A stretch of DNA of 64,000 bases from Limnobacter litoralis. Lineage in GTDB: Bacteria; Pseudomonadota; Gammaproteobacteria; Burkholderiales; Burkholderiaceae_B. The notes below the pieces were generated by a model, which had not been told where the DNA came from, searched no databases, and worked only from the letters and a program-made list of their open reading frames with translations. Made by a program: the position numbers and the translations under genes. The stretch spans positions 31,843 to 95,842 of the forward strand of contig NZ_BSOJ01000019.1 in assembly GCF_030160455.1 (NCBI RefSeq). Direction: 5' to 3'. Below are positions 17,572-28,427 of this stretch, one piece after another; the first letter of the stretch is position 1; the number at the start of each line of letters is the position of its first letter.

Positions 17572-18525
17572 ATGACCAACACACTTGATCAGCTAAAAAA
17601 GGTTACGCAAGTCGTGGCCGACACCGGCGACTTTCAAAGCATCGCCGCCTTTAAACCTCAAGATGCCACCACCAACCCCTCTTTGATTTTAAAGGCCGTG
17701 CAGAAGCCTGCCTATTACCCATTAATGCAGGAGACCCGTGAAAATTTCGGGCATGTTTCACTGGATGAGCAGGTGGATCGCTTGCTGGTCCGGTTTGGCT
17801 GTGAAATTCTGAAAACCATCCCTGGCAGGGTGTCTACGGAAGTGGATGCCCGCCTGTCGTTTGACACACAGGCAACAGTGGATCGGGCCAAGCGCATCAT
17901 TGCGCTATACAAGGCCGAAGGGATCGACACTGAAAAGCATGTTCTGATCAAGATTGCGTCAACCTGGGAAGGCATTCAAGCCGCCCAAACCCTCGAACAG
18001 CAAGGCATTCACTGCAACCTGACGCTGCTCTTTTCTGCCATTCAAGCGCACGCCTGTGCCAAGGCCAGTGTTACGTTGATTTCGCCGTTTGTAGGGCGAA
18101 TTTACGACTGGTACAAGAAGAATGCAGGCCCGCAATGGGACGAGCAAGCCAATGCAGGCGCGAACGACCCCGGCGTGCAATCCGTCAAGCGCATTTACGC
18201 CTATTACAAGCAGCACGGAATCCGCACAGAAGTGATGGGTGCGAGCTTTAGAAACGCCGGACAAATCAAGGCATTGGCCGGCTGTGACCTGTTGACCATC
18301 AGCCCCGAATTGCTGACTGAACTGAGCCAGGACGAAAGCCATTTGCAAGCAGCACTGACCACGGAGTGGGCAAACCAGCAGAATGTTGAAGCATTTCCTG
18401 ACGGAGAGGCCGAATTCCGCTTCATGCTGAATGAAGATGCGATGGCCACTGAGAAGTTGGCAGAAGGCATTCGGGCTTTTGTGAAAGACTCGGAAAAGCT
18501 GGATGCGTTGCTGAAAGCAGTTTGA
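17572..18525 (+). CDS. tal: Transaldolase
   Basis: A 317-residue class 1 (TalB-type) transaldolase of the non-oxidative pentose phosphate pathway. Diagnostic segments are [11 protein letters not shown] near the N terminus, [13 protein letters not shown], and the Schiff-base region [19 protein letters not shown], whose Lys is the catalytic residue; then [17 protein letters not shown] and [13 protein letters not shown]. Length is normal. It stands as a single gene, convergent with the CoA-transferase gene 14 bp away. Confidence 0.97.
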   Translation: MTNTLDQLKKVTQVVADTGDFQSIAAFKPQDATTNPSLILKAVQKPAYYPLMQETRENFGHVSLDEQVDRLLVRFGCEILKTIPGRVSTEVDARLSFDTQATVDRAKRIIALYKAEGIDTEKHVLIKIASTWEGIQAAQTLEQQGIHCNLTLLFSAIQAHACAKASVTLISPFVGRIYDWYKKNAGPQWDEQANAGANDPGVQSVKRIYAYYKQHGIRTEVMGASFRNAGQIKALAGCDLLTISPELLTELSQDESHLQAALTTEWANQQNVEAFPDGEAEFRFMLNEDAMATEKLAEGIRAFVKDSEKLDALLKAV

Positions 18526-18539
18526 TCAGCCATTCAGCA

Positions 18540-19757
18540 TCAAATTACCCCGTCAGCCCGAAACTGGTCAATTTCTCGCTGCCCATAGCCCAAATTGCCA
18601 AGCACCTCAGCCGTGTGTTCACCGAGCTTCGGCCCAAGCCAACGGGTTCGGCCCGGTGTTTCTGACAATTTGGGTACCACACCGGGCACCTTCAAGCGGC
18701 CCTCTTCTCCGAAGGGGTGTTCTTCAAGCATTTGCCGGGCTTGAAATTGCGGATCTTGAACGATGTCGGCAATGCTGTAGATCTTGCTGGCCGGCACCTC
18801 GGCCTGCTCGAGCACGGCCAAGGCGGAATCCACGGTCTGACTGGCGCACCACTGGGCAATGGTTTGATCAATCAATGCAGTGTGCCTGACCCGACCATCG
18901 TTGCTGGCCATGTCAGGGTTGTTGGCCATGTCGGAATGACCGATTGCTGTCATCAGCCGCTTGAAAATGGCGTCACCATTGCCGCCAATCACGAGGTAAG
19001 CGCCATCTCGACAAGTGTATGTGTTGGACGGCACTATGCCCGGCAAGCTGGCACCCGAACGTTCCCGCACAACACCCGCAAAATCATATTCGGGCAACAG
19101 GCTTTCCATCATGTTGAACACCGACTCGTACAGGGCAACATCCACCACTTGGCCCCTGCCGGTTTTCTGGCGGTTCAACAATGCCATCAGGGCGCCAATC
19201 ACCGCGTGCAGACCAGCCAGCGAGTCACCAATTGAAATGCCGACCCTCACCGGGGGCTTTCCGGGCTCGCCGCTCAGGTAACGCATGCCGCCAATCGACT
19301 CGGCAATGGCTCCAAACCCAGGACGGTCTTTGTAAGGGCCGCTTTGCCCGTAGCCAGACAACCTGACCACCACCAAACCGGGATTGATTCGTTGCAACTC
19401 CTCAGGACCGATGCCCCACTTTTCCAGTTGGCCAGGCCGAAAGTTTTCGACCAGCACATCGACACTGGCCAGCAATTGTTTGAGAATGTCCAGGCCTTGC
19501 GGGCTTTTCAGATTCAGGGTCATTGATTTTTTATTGCGAGCCTGCACTGCCCACCACAAAGAATTGCCCTCGTGCAGCACGCGCCACTTGCGGATGGGGT
19601 CGCCACTGCCTGGTGCCTCCACTTTGATGACCTCAGCACCAAACTCACCCAAAATACGACTGGCAAAAGGTCCGGCAATCAGAGTGCCCAGTTCCAGCAC
19701 CTTGAAACCGCTCAAAGGGCCAGCGCTGGATGACGGATCGTTCAAATCAGGATTCAT
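18540..19757 (-). CDS. CaiB/BaiF family CoA transferase (family III)
   Basis: A 405-residue family III CoA transferase. It has the family N terminus ([19 protein letters not shown]), the segment [46 protein letters not shown] and the [14 protein letters not shown] region after the catalytic Asp area. The acyl substrate is unknown. Its start overlaps the end of recR by 11 nt, so it is the last gene of the dnaX-ybaB-recR operon, an arrangement I recall from other Burkholderiales. Confidence 0.93.
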   Translation of the reverse strand: MNPDLNDPSSSAGPLSGFKVLELGTLIAGPFASRILGEFGAEVIKVEAPGSGDPIRKWRVLHEGNSLWWAVQARNKKSMTLNLKSPQGLDILKQLLASVDVLVENFRPGQLEKWGIGPEELQRINPGLVVVRLSGYGQSGPYKDRPGFGAIAESIGGMRYLSGEPGKPPVRVGISIGDSLAGLHAVIGALMALLNRQKTGRGQVVDVALYESVFNMMESLLPEYDFAGVVRERSGASLPGIVPSNTYTCRDGAYLVIGGNGDAIFKRLMTAIGHSDMANNPDMASNDGRVRHTALIDQTIAQWCASQTVDSALAVLEQAEVPASKIYSIADIVQDPQFQARQMLEEHPFGEEGRLKVPGVVPKLSETPGRTRWLGPKLGEHTAEVLGNLGYGQREIDQFRADGVI

Positions 19758-20394
19758 CGGTTCCCCGCAGCAATCTGCGATCCATCAGGGCACGCGCCAC
19801 AGTGATGGGGTCGGTGTATTCAAGTTCAGCGCCCAAAGGCACACCCCGGGCCAAACGGCTGACTTTCAGGTTGAGCCGGCGGATTCGGTCGGTCAGAAAC
19901 ACCGCCGTGGCCTCGCCCTCGTTGGTGAAATTGGTGGCCAGAATAACCTCTTGAACCTCGGGCTCGTCCAGACGCTGGCTCAAGCGCGGCCAATCCAGAG
20001 ATTCCGGATGAACGCCATCCAGTGGCGAGGCCTTGCCCATCAACACGTAATACAAACCGGTGTAGGTCTGGGTTTGCTCGATCGCGGCCAGGTCTGCGGG
20101 CGTTTCCACCACGCAAACCAGGCTTGTGTTTCGACGCGGTTGGGCGCAAATGCTGCAGGTGTCCTGGTGGCAGAAATTGTTGCAGAGGCGGCAGTGGCGT
20201 ATTTCATTGACCGCGCGCAGAAGGGCCTGGCCCAGTTCACTGGCGCTTTGGCGATCATGTTGCAGCAGATGAAAGGCCAGTCTTTGTGCCGACTTGGGGC
20301 CTACGCCTGGCAGTCGCTTGAAGGCGGCCACCAGATCCACCAAAGGATCAAGCCCGTCAAAGGCACTCAAGGCATCGTCTTTGGGCAAAGCCAT
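19747..20394 (-). CDS. recR: Recombination protein RecR
   Basis: A 215-residue RecR. The helix-hairpin-helix region ([20 protein letters not shown]), the zinc motif [16 protein letters not shown] and the Toprim segment ([17 protein letters not shown]) are all present. RecR works with RecF/RecO to load RecA on gapped DNA. The N terminus carries ~13 extra residues before the conserved start, which is common. It follows ybaB by 27 bp in the dnaX operon. Confidence 0.96.
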   Translation of the reverse strand: MALPKDDALSAFDGLDPLVDLVAAFKRLPGVGPKSAQRLAFHLLQHDRQSASELGQALLRAVNEIRHCRLCNNFCHQDTCSICAQPRRNTSLVCVVETPADLAAIEQTQTYTGLYYVLMGKASPLDGVHPESLDWPRLSQRLDEPEVQEVILATNFTNEGEATAVFLTDRIRRLNLKVSRLARGVPLGAELEYTDPITVARALMDRRLLRGTDES

Positions 20395-20421
20395 GGCTTG
20401 TCAGTCAGTTGTGATGAACAA

Positions 20422-20754
20422 TCAGAACGGCATTTTGAAGCCGGGAGGCATCGGGAAACCGGCTGTGACTGAGGCCATTTTTTCTTGCATCAGGGCTTCT
20501 GATTTGCGCACGCCGTCGTTGAACGCGGCCGCAATCAGGTCTTCCAGCATGTCTTTGTCATCGGCTAGCAGGCTGGGGTCGATGCTGATGCGCTTGACGT
20601 CGTGTTTGCAGGTCATGGTGACCTTGACCAGTCCACCGCCCGAGGTGCCTTCCACTTCCATCTTGCCGATTTCAGCCTGCATTTTTTGCATGTTTTCCTG
20701 CATCTGCTGGGCTTGTTTCATCAAACCGGCCAATTGGCCTTTCATCATGTTCAT
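20422..20754 (-). CDS. ybaB: YbaB/EbfC nucleoid-associated protein
   Basis: A 110-residue YbaB/EbfC protein with a Met/Gln-rich N-terminal helix ([18 protein letters not shown]) and the conserved [17 protein letters not shown] and [17 protein letters not shown] blocks. It is a small dimeric DNA-binding protein encoded between dnaX and recR in many bacteria. GGAG lies upstream of ATG 20754. Confidence 0.96.
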   Translation of the reverse strand: MNMMKGQLAGLMKQAQQMQENMQKMQAEIGKMEVEGTSGGGLVKVTMTCKHDVKRISIDPSLLADDKDMLEDLIAAAFNDGVRKSEALMQEKMASVTAGFPMPPGFKMPF

Positions 20755-20776
20755 GGTTTACTCCTTCAAAGGAATT

Positions 20777-22450
20777 TTAGACATCCGCCGGGCCGCTGAC
20801 GTGCAGAGGCCGCTCGGACCCCGGCACCACGCTGGCACCCATGGTTTTGGATATTTCACTCAGAAAAGGGTCTTCCTGAATGGCCTGACGGGCCTCGTCA
20901 AAGGCCTGTTTGCGTTGTTCAGTGTTGACTGCGTGTGCCGTTTGCTGAACCTCGCCATGCTGCATGTCCAATTTGACGTTGCAGCCCAAATGATCGCTCA
21001 GGGCTTTTTCCATGCGGGTGACGGTCAACCCCTCGGTGTAAGCCTTGATGGCCGTCTTCAAGGTCAATACAACCGCACTGTCGTGTTGCTCACACTTCAC
21101 CAACTCGGCCTGCACCAATGCCTGCCGGGTCAGCCCTGTGGCTGCAACCTGCTGGGAAAACTCAGGCCAAGAGCTTTTGCTTGGCAACTGCAAATCGCCC
21201 GATGGGGGCCTTGGCGTGGCTGACTCCACGGGCTTGGCTGCGGCAGGTGCGGGTGCAGGCGCTGCAACGGGTGCTGGTTGCGCCATGGTGGGTTTTGGTA
21301 CGGCAACTGGCGCAGGAGCGGGTGCCGCAGCGGAAGACCTGGGTGCAATCAATTCTGCATCGCCGGGCTTGAAAGCCAACATGCGGAGCAAAGCCATCGA
21401 AAAACCAATCTGATCTTCAGGGGCCAAGTGCAACTCAGCCCGGGCATGCGTGGCAATTTGATAAAACAGTTGCAGATCTTCGGGGGTAAACAGGGACTGC
21501 ACTGCAGCCAGCGCCGCGGCGTCCGGGTCATCCATGTCGAGCCCGCCCGTGAATGTGGCCACCGACAAGCGATAACTGCAGGCGGCCAACTCGTCCAGCA
21601 GGCTGGCAAAGGGCGCGCTAACGGTGGCCAAACCCTTCGAAATGTCAAGCAGCTGCTTGCCATCGCCTTGTGCGAGCGCGGTTAATATTTGCACGATGAC
21701 CTGTTGATCGACCGCGCCCAACATTTGCCTGACCGTGGCCTCGGAGACCTGACCAGCGCTGTATGCAATGGCCTGATCGGTGAGCGACAAAGCATCGCGG
21801 AGACTACCCCGGGCAGCCTTGGCAATCAGTCTGAGTGCCGCCGCTTCATGCGAAATGCCTTCGCTGTCCAGGATGGTCGCCAAGTGAGAAGCGATCTGGT
21901 CGGGCAACAACTGGCGGAGACTGAATTGCAGGCAGCGGGACAGCACCGTGGCCGGAATTTTTTGTGGATCGGTGGTCGCCAAAATGAACAACACATGCCC
22001 GGGCGGCTCTTCCAGGGTTTTCAGCATGGCATTGAATGCGCTGCTGGACAGCATGTGCACTTCGTCAATGACATACACCTTGTACCGCCCTGCCGTGGGC
22101 GCGTACATGGCGTTTTCAAGCAGGGCCCGCATTTCATCCACCTTGGTGTTGGTGGCGGCGTCCACTTCAAGCAGATCGACAAAACGCCCCTGACTGATCT
22201 CAAGGCAAGCCTGACACTGCCCACAAGGCTGACGGCTCATGCCTTTTTCGCAGTTCACGGCTTTGGCCAGAATGCGGGCGATGGTGGTTTTTCCGACGCC
22301 GCGCGTACCGGTAAACAGATAGGCATGGTGAAGGCGATTGTTGTCGAGCGCGTGCGAGAGGGCCTGAACCACGTGCTGCTGCCCGACCAGCGATTCGAAA
22401 TCGCGGGGGCGCCACTTACGGGCCAAAGCTTGAGAAACGGATTCAGACAT
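20777..22450 (-). CDS. dnaX: DNA polymerase III subunit tau (DnaX)
   Basis: 557 residues from ATG 22450 (SESVSQALARKWRPRDF is the usual N terminus; an upstream in-frame start is less likely). Walker A is GTRGVGKTTIARILAKAVNC, followed by the zinc module CGQCQACLE, Walker B-side YVIDEVHMLSSSAFNAM and the sensor region ILATTDPQKIPATVLSRC. A Pro/Ala-rich linker (about residues 370-430) leads to the tau C-terminal domain. I see no A-AAA-AAG slippery site where the short gamma form arises in E. coli, so gamma may not be made that way here. Confidence 0.95.
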   Translation of the reverse strand: MSESVSQALARKWRPRDFESLVGQQHVVQALSHALDNNRLHHAYLFTGTRGVGKTTIARILAKAVNCEKGMSRQPCGQCQACLEISQGRFVDLLEVDAATNTKVDEMRALLENAMYAPTAGRYKVYVIDEVHMLSSSAFNAMLKTLEEPPGHVLFILATTDPQKIPATVLSRCLQFSLRQLLPDQIASHLATILDSEGISHEAAALRLIAKAARGSLRDALSLTDQAIAYSAGQVSEATVRQMLGAVDQQVIVQILTALAQGDGKQLLDISKGLATVSAPFASLLDELAACSYRLSVATFTGGLDMDDPDAAALAAVQSLFTPEDLQLFYQIATHARAELHLAPEDQIGFSMALLRMLAFKPGDAELIAPRSSAAAPAPAPVAVPKPTMAQPAPVAAPAPAPAAAKPVESATPRPPSGDLQLPSKSSWPEFSQQVAATGLTRQALVQAELVKCEQHDSAVVLTLKTAIKAYTEGLTVTRMEKALSDHLGCNVKLDMQHGEVQQTAHAVNTEQRKQAFDEARQAIQEDPFLSEISKTMGASVVPGSERPLHVSGPADV

Positions 22451-22493
22451 GGACACGTTCACCCGACAATGTTGCTGCGCCAAAAACGAAGAA

Positions 22494-22587
22494 GGCGAGC
22501 CAGAACCCCGGCACTGGCTTCACGGTTATGGCTGCTTCCTTCCGGACCTGACCAGGTTGGCCGCTAGACCATGCGGGGAGGCCCGCC
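22494..22587 (-). ncRNA. ffs: 4.5S signal recognition particle RNA
   Basis: The minus strand contains the SRP RNA core around CAGGTCCGGAAGGAAGCAGC (complement of about 22531-22550), which forms the GGAA tetraloop and the symmetric loop bound by Ffh. The ends GGCGGGCC and GGCTCGCC pair to close the helix, giving ~94 nt. It lies between addA and dnaX on the same strand; location next to dnaX is common in Betaproteobacteria. Ends are set by the closing helix and may be off by a few bases. Confidence 0.95.
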
Positions 22588-22597
22588 AATCGACATT

Positions 22598-25500
22598 CTA
22601 CACTGAAGTGATCCAGTGAACCTGCCCGGTGCGGTCAATCAGCGCGGCTTCTGTGGACTTGACGGGGTCCGCCGCTGCAAGTGTCTGATTCACAAGGTTC
22701 ACGTATTGTAAAACCTGCTCGCGATAACCCGGCAAATTGTGGGCATCGACCTTCCATTTGTAATCCAGAACGACCCACCGGCCTTGCGTGTACACCACTC
22801 GGTCGGCTCGCAGAAGCTGCCCGGTTCGAAGCACCCACTCCAGTTCATTAAACGCTTTGTCAGCGCCTTTGAAAAATAGGTGAAGATGTGGCGCCGACAA
22901 CACGGTTTCTGCAGCTTGCTGAACTTGCGCTCGCTCAAACTCAGACAACACCAATAGCACATCCTCGCAATCCAACAATCGGGCAGCCCACCAGGTCTCA
23001 AAATCGGCCAACCCATCCAGATGCTCAAGCACGCCATGCCAGGCCGTGCCCATGCGCAATTCGCTGGAATTCAAGCGTGGGACCACCTCGCCGATTGACA
23101 CGCTCAAAGCGGGCAATTCGGGAAATGCGGGGCGAACCCACACCGCAGACGCTGGCTCCAGGGCCAGTTCTGTCTGCACGGGGGAAGCGTCTGCCCCAGG
23201 CCACGCTTCAAACACCTGGTCCGCGTGGGGCAACAGCCGCTCATACCATCCCTTACTGCCGCGCTTTTCAGTGCCACTGACGTGAAGCGACTGCCTAGCG
23301 CGGGTTAGCGCCACATACAGCAAATGATCTTCTTCGTCTTCAAAGGCCTGCTTTTGCACAGCCATGCTATGCTCGCGCCCGCCCGTTTGCGTGCTTTTGC
23401 TGTCGTACACGGAAATGGCGGTCGGCGCATCTTCGCCCAATTCCCAATCGATGAGAACATCCAGTGACGACCCCCCTGGGCTGGGCGCCGAATCGGCATC
23501 CGGCAAGATCACATGACGGGCCTCCAACCCTTTTGCGGAGTGCACGGTCAGCACGGCAATGGCGTCCTCGCCGGTCAGGGCACCCTCACCGTCTGAACCC
23601 CCGAACTCGGCCAACCTTTGGGCTTCGGCCAGGGCCATGGCCAAATCCGGAAAGCGCCCCTTGTTCACATTCAAGGCCCAGGCTTTCAACCAATCCCAAT
23701 GCTCCGCCATCATGACCTTGTAACGGGCTTGCACCGACTTCAAATATTGCAGACTGGCTTGGGTAGAACTGGCCACCAGGCTCAGCGTTTCAAACAAGGG
23801 CAATTGTCGCGAAATGGACAACCAGCTCGACATCGTGCGATGCACCGCTTGCCAGTAGGCCTGATCCGACTGGGCTTCCTGCTGGATGGCTTCCCACACG
23901 CTTTCGGAATTCTGGCGACGGTGCAAAGCCTGAAAATCGGCGCTACTGACTGAAAACAGGGGGCTGCGCAGCAACTGCAACACGGCAAAGTTGTCTTGTG
24001 GATTCAACAAAAAACGCAAAACAGCAATGGTGTCGAGCCAAACCATGGACGTGTAGCGCTCACCCTTGTCTTTCAACACAAAGGGCAAACCGGCTTCGCG
24101 AAAAGCGCTCACCAAAGGCAAGGCGCTTCGATGGGTTCTGACGAGCACCATGACCTCAGACCAGTTTTGAATAGCGCCTGAACTTCGCCACTGCTGCAAC
24201 ACGCGAACCCAATGCTCAGCCTCGCCGATGGCCTCGTCCGCAGCCACCTTGGGGTACACCGACAAACCGCTCAACAGCGGTGCCGCAGGCCACTCCGACG
24301 GTGGCACCGCACTGGCATGGGGACGAAAAGGTGTGGTGCCGCGAACCTCGTCGGGTGCGAACACGCGATTGACCACCTCGACCACCGCGGGCAAACAACG
24401 CCGGGTTTGATCCGAGGCGAGAGACACTGCGCCGAACCGGTCTTCAAGCCATTGGCGCACGTAGGCGAACAATCGGGCTTCGGCACGTCGAAATCGATAA
24501 ATGGACTGCTTGGGGTCGCCCACCACAAACAGACTGGGCTGCTCGCCCGATTTGTATTCGTCCAGCCAATTGCGCAAGATGGCCCACTGAACCGGGTTGG
24601 TGTCCTGAAACTCATCCAGCAAAATGTGCCGAACTCGCGTGTCCAGCTTCTGCAACATGTAGCTGCGCTGCTGTTCATCCAGCAACAAATGCAGGGCCGT
24701 GTACTCCAGATCGTCAAAATCACAGAGGCCCTCAAGCGATTTGACGCGAGAGTAGGTTTCAAACAAAAGGGGCACCAGCTCGGCCAGGCTCTGCGAACCA
24801 CGCAGATCACGCTGATCCTGAACTTTGCGCAAACCAGTAATCAGTTGCTCGCAAAACGCCTGCGCGCGAGCGGCGAAGCTGTCTGCATCCAGTCCGATTT
24901 TTTTGGCATTGGCTGCCGAAATTGAGCAGAAATGACTCAAGGGTGTTTTGGTTTTGGTCAGGCAGATGCCACAAAGCTGCTCAAACACATCGACTTTGCC
25001 CACTGCCCCACTGCGCCACAAGGCCAGTAGATCCACCAGTTTGCGGGCAATGTCCTGCTGACTTTTGCTGCCCTGGCCCAGGTCTTTGGCAATCAGGTCT
25101 AGGGTTTCTGACCAGCCTTGCATGCCCGCAGTGTCGAACAGCGCTTCTGGCCAGGGTGAGCGATCGTCAATGCCTAGCAAAGCGGCCAGTTGCGCTGGGC
25201 CGCCCCGGCGAAGCCACAAATCAAAAGCGACACGATTGGCCAGCGCCTTGTGCATCAGGTGGACAATTTCAGACTGGTCGTACTGGCGACCAAGCTGATC
25301 CAAGGCAGCGCTTAGAGGATGATTCACCTCCAGGCCTGCGACATGCCCCAAACACTGCTCAATCGCCACGCGGGCGTAATAGGCGGTTTGTTCAGTGGGT
25401 TCGTTCTGTCTGGAAAAGCCACTCGACAGGGGCGCCATCTGACACAAAGACGTAAACCAGCCATGAAACGTGTCTATCGTGACACCGCGCGGGTTGGTCA

Positions 25501-25825
25501 GCACCTCTCCAGCCAACGCCTGCGCTTTGGAGACGGTGGCTGGGTCAGTGGGTGCACCGCGCTCAAGCAACAGCGTGCGCAGGTCAGCCTCACTGGCCGT
25601 GGCGCAGTGGCGCAACAAGTCGAACAAACGCTGACGCATTTCTTCGGCGGCTTTGCGCGTAAAGGTAATGGCCAGAATCTGCTCTGGGCGTGCCCCAGCC
25701 AACAGCAAGCGAAACAGGCGCGCGGTCAGCAACCAGGTTTTTCCACTGCCCGCGCAGGCTTCCACTACCACATTGCGGGCGGGGTTGCAGGCAGTCAGCA
25801 CCAACTGTGAAACCGCGTCACTCAT
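22598..25825 (-). CDS. addA: AddA-like helicase-nuclease (UvrD/REP family)
   Basis: A 1075-residue superfamily 1A helicase with C-terminal nuclease, acting in double-strand-break processing. Helicase motifs in order: EACAGSGKTWLL (I), ITFTRKAAEEMRQRL (Ia), ILLDEFQDTNPVQWAIL (II), VVGDPKQSIYRFRRAEARLF (III), LTVHSAKGLEARHVIL (V) and LYVALTRARQSLH (VI). The last 100 residues hold a PD-(D/E)XK-type motif (RADRVVY... LDYKWK). The ATG overlaps the addB stop (ATGA). No recBCD-like RecC or RecD is adjacent, which favours an AddAB-type pair. Confidence 0.9.
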   Translation of the reverse strand: MSDAVSQLVLTACNPARNVVVEACAGSGKTWLLTARLFRLLLAGARPEQILAITFTRKAAEEMRQRLFDLLRHCATASEADLRTLLLERGAPTDPATVSKAQALAGEVLTNPRGVTIDTFHGWFTSLCQMAPLSSGFSRQNEPTEQTAYYARVAIEQCLGHVAGLEVNHPLSAALDQLGRQYDQSEIVHLMHKALANRVAFDLWLRRGGPAQLAALLGIDDRSPWPEALFDTAGMQGWSETLDLIAKDLGQGSKSQQDIARKLVDLLALWRSGAVGKVDVFEQLCGICLTKTKTPLSHFCSISAANAKKIGLDADSFAARAQAFCEQLITGLRKVQDQRDLRGSQSLAELVPLLFETYSRVKSLEGLCDFDDLEYTALHLLLDEQQRSYMLQKLDTRVRHILLDEFQDTNPVQWAILRNWLDEYKSGEQPSLFVVGDPKQSIYRFRRAEARLFAYVRQWLEDRFGAVSLASDQTRRCLPAVVEVVNRVFAPDEVRGTTPFRPHASAVPPSEWPAAPLLSGLSVYPKVAADEAIGEAEHWVRVLQQWRSSGAIQNWSEVMVLVRTHRSALPLVSAFREAGLPFVLKDKGERYTSMVWLDTIAVLRFLLNPQDNFAVLQLLRSPLFSVSSADFQALHRRQNSESVWEAIQQEAQSDQAYWQAVHRTMSSWLSISRQLPLFETLSLVASSTQASLQYLKSVQARYKVMMAEHWDWLKAWALNVNKGRFPDLAMALAEAQRLAEFGGSDGEGALTGEDAIAVLTVHSAKGLEARHVILPDADSAPSPGGSSLDVLIDWELGEDAPTAISVYDSKSTQTGGREHSMAVQKQAFEDEEDHLLYVALTRARQSLHVSGTEKRGSKGWYERLLPHADQVFEAWPGADASPVQTELALEPASAVWVRPAFPELPALSVSIGEVVPRLNSSELRMGTAWHGVLEHLDGLADFETWWAARLLDCEDVLLVLSEFERAQVQQAAETVLSAPHLHLFFKGADKAFNELEWVLRTGQLLRADRVVYTQGRWVVLDYKWKVDAHNLPGYREQVLQYVNLVNQTLAAADPVKSTEAALIDRTGQVHWITSV

Positions 25826-28275
25826 GCGTCAACCTCCTCGTCTGGGGCTTCAAGCTGGAGGTCTTCGGGTCTGCAAATCCCATAAGCCGCACAGTAGGCG
25901 CAACCGCCATTTTCCGGCGTGGCTTGCCAGCTTGAACTTTGAGAAAAGAATTGATCGAGGTCTGCCGACACCTGCTGAAAAAGGGCTTCACCCCAGGTAG
26001 AAGTACCCTCGTAGGCTTCAAATTCAGCGGTGGCCGGAAAGGGCAGCCAGTCTACCTTGTCTTTGTGAATGGCCAGAAACGACAACTCCTCCACGGCTTG
26101 ACCGGCCATGCCTAACAGCGCCTGATAGGCCGGCAATTGCGGCAAAGCCAAAGGGTCACCATTTTTACCCAATTGGGCTTTCAGCTTTTCAGGGCGCGTG
26201 AACTTGATGTCCACCAAACCCAGCGCTCCACCCTTGCGGTCAATGCGGTCGGCGCGACCACTCAGGCGAATCGATTTGCCGGCTCGGGGCAACGCAAGCT
26301 CGCCTTGCAGCGGCGTTTCAGCAGATTCGAATTGCCACCCACCCGCCTGCCGTTGAATCATGCGGCCAGCCAGCCTGGGAATGATGGACTCAAAAAACCG
26401 CATAAACGGGTACAGCGTCAGCCGTTGCGACTCTTCCAGACCCGCCCATACGATCTGCGCCTCACTTTGCAAGGTCCTTTTCCAGTCCTCAAGATCTGCA
26501 AATGCCTCACCGGCCTGTCTGAGTGAAATGGCTGACTTTTCCAGCACCCGATGCACAAAAGTGCCCCGCAGTTGCTCGAAACTTTGAGGTCTGCGGGCTT
26601 GCGTGTCTTGCCAGCCCAGGCAACGGGTCAGACCAAAACGCAAGGGGCAAGACATCCAATCGTCCAGCGCACGCACCGGCATCTGCTCGGGTATTCGCAC
26701 ACCCAATTCATCGGGCTGAATACGCAGACTGTCTGCGGGTTCATGGGGCAACTCGATTCGGCTATCCGCAAGGGCTACTTCAAGACGGGCTTCGGGGGTG
26801 TGTTGCTGCAGCACAATCTGTAACCATTGCAACTCAGACAGCAGAGATTCCGGTCTGCCAGACACCTGGGCACAGTGAATCAGACAGATTGCCCGACTGT
26901 TCTGAATCAAATCATAAAGCGCTGAAATCTTTTGAATTCGCTGCAAATGCGGGCCAGGCAGACCGAGATCGATGGTCACGTTGGGCGGCAACAAACCGGG
27001 CGGACTTTCCTGAAAATGCGATTGTGCGCAACCCAGCACCAACACCCGACCGAATTCCCGAAGGCGAGTGGCCAACAGCGGCAGCACCCGCACCGGACTT
27101 TTCACGTCCAGCGGACGGAAGCGCTGTGACTCCACCCAGTGTCGCCAAGCCGCCAGCCACTGCGTAAAGTCTGCTTCCAAACCCTGATTGTCAGCCATGG
27201 CCATTTGTTGAAGACCCAGCAGAAGATGGCGCCCTGCTTCGTCCTCAGAAAGGGCCTGACCAATTGGGCCGGTGCCCAGGGCATTGAGCAGCCCCGCCGC
27301 CCAGTCGGCCAAACGCGCAGGCCTGTCGGCTCGCAGGGTTGTGGCCAATTCACAAACAGTGTTGTCAAAGGGATGTACAACAACATCAAGCAAGCCCGTC
27401 TGTTGCCAATCCAGCATCAGTCGATTGAACCAGCCCGCCACCCTGGATGTAGACAGTCGCCAACCGGTTCGATCGTCGACCTGAACACCCTGTTCAGCGA
27501 GTAGTGCCACCAAACGACGCGCGGCCAGGCGATCCACCACGGCAATCACGATGGTCTCCTCGGCATCCTCACCCAGCCATTTCAAGACCTGTGCCGCGGC
27601 CTGCTGAGCCTGTGTGGCCTCGTCGGCTGCCACCGTCAAGATCGCCCGGTTGGCCACATCCAGCTTTCGCCAGGGTTCCGGCCCCTCCACTTTGGACAGC
27701 GCCACCCGCTGCACTGGCAATTCCGGCAACCAGGCGCGAAGCCACAGCTCGGGAGTGGCCTCACCGTCATCAAACCACACCACCTGGTCGATCTGTCCCG
27801 ATGAACAAAACGCGGGCGGTCTCAACAAAAGGCTTTGCAGCTCTTCCCGATACACCTCAGCCAGGCTGACCACCACGCGCGCTTCCATTTCCGCAAAATG
27901 ACCGGAACGAATGTAGTCTTGAAGCGAGGGGGTTTGGTTTTCATGGGTCAGCACCAAGCGAAAGGCCAATTCCAGATACTCTTGAGCCAACACCCACCGC
28001 TGTTCATCGGCCAGGCCCGCAACCAGGTCTGGATTGGAATTCAGGGCTTGAACCACCTGCGCCTTCAGATTCCACCAACGCAGCGGAGAATTGGCGGTGC
28101 TCATACGGTCCGCCGTCTGAATCATGGGGGACAACACCGCGTCTGCCGCCATGTGTATGGCCCACTCGGCCTTGAATGCGGCTGCGTTTTCAATGCGTGG
28201 CAGAATCCAGAGCACCCGGTTCAGCGGCACGCCATCCCGCGGCAATCGTTCAAACACTGGTAAAAATAGAGGCAT
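25822..28275 (-). CDS. addB: AddB-like PD-(D/E)XK nuclease subunit
   Basis: 817 residues from ATG 28275 (the frame is open 24 codons upstream but that part lies in the divergent promoter region). The N-terminal two thirds resemble inactivated helicase domains; no Walker A is seen. The C-terminal part has a RecB-like nuclease (FVHRVLEKSAI, GLVDIKFTRPEK, QLPAYQALLG) and four cysteines arranged as in Fe-S nucleases: Cys in MSCPLRFGL and the distal set CAYCAAYGIC. The iron-sulphur staple is typical of AddB and Cas4-like enzymes. Coupled with addA by ATGA. It is the first gene of the unit and divergent from trxA. Confidence 0.87.
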   Translation of the reverse strand: MPLFLPVFERLPRDGVPLNRVLWILPRIENAAAFKAEWAIHMAADAVLSPMIQTADRMSTANSPLRWWNLKAQVVQALNSNPDLVAGLADEQRWVLAQEYLELAFRLVLTHENQTPSLQDYIRSGHFAEMEARVVVSLAEVYREELQSLLLRPPAFCSSGQIDQVVWFDDGEATPELWLRAWLPELPVQRVALSKVEGPEPWRKLDVANRAILTVAADEATQAQQAAAQVLKWLGEDAEETIVIAVVDRLAARRLVALLAEQGVQVDDRTGWRLSTSRVAGWFNRLMLDWQQTGLLDVVVHPFDNTVCELATTLRADRPARLADWAAGLLNALGTGPIGQALSEDEAGRHLLLGLQQMAMADNQGLEADFTQWLAAWRHWVESQRFRPLDVKSPVRVLPLLATRLREFGRVLVLGCAQSHFQESPPGLLPPNVTIDLGLPGPHLQRIQKISALYDLIQNSRAICLIHCAQVSGRPESLLSELQWLQIVLQQHTPEARLEVALADSRIELPHEPADSLRIQPDELGVRIPEQMPVRALDDWMSCPLRFGLTRCLGWQDTQARRPQSFEQLRGTFVHRVLEKSAISLRQAGEAFADLEDWKRTLQSEAQIVWAGLEESQRLTLYPFMRFFESIIPRLAGRMIQRQAGGWQFESAETPLQGELALPRAGKSIRLSGRADRIDRKGGALGLVDIKFTRPEKLKAQLGKNGDPLALPQLPAYQALLGMAGQAVEELSFLAIHKDKVDWLPFPATAEFEAYEGTSTWGEALFQQVSADLDQFFSQSSSWQATPENGGCAYCAAYGICRPEDLQLEAPDEEVDA

Positions 28276-28427
28276 GACTGAGACAATAAGAGCGGTTTGC
28301 GATCCATTAAGTGCGCAAAACGGACACTTGATTGTGTTTGGTGTCAATTTCGCTGTAACATTCAGAATAACACTTTCTGAGTCGGGCCCCTGTTTCAGGC
28401 CCGAACATGATCTATCTGAGGAATTAA

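Noticed and set aside
20777..22450. dnaX gamma frameshift site
   Set aside because: No A-AAA-AAG heptamer is found near the expected position; the longest A-runs lie elsewhere or are shorter.
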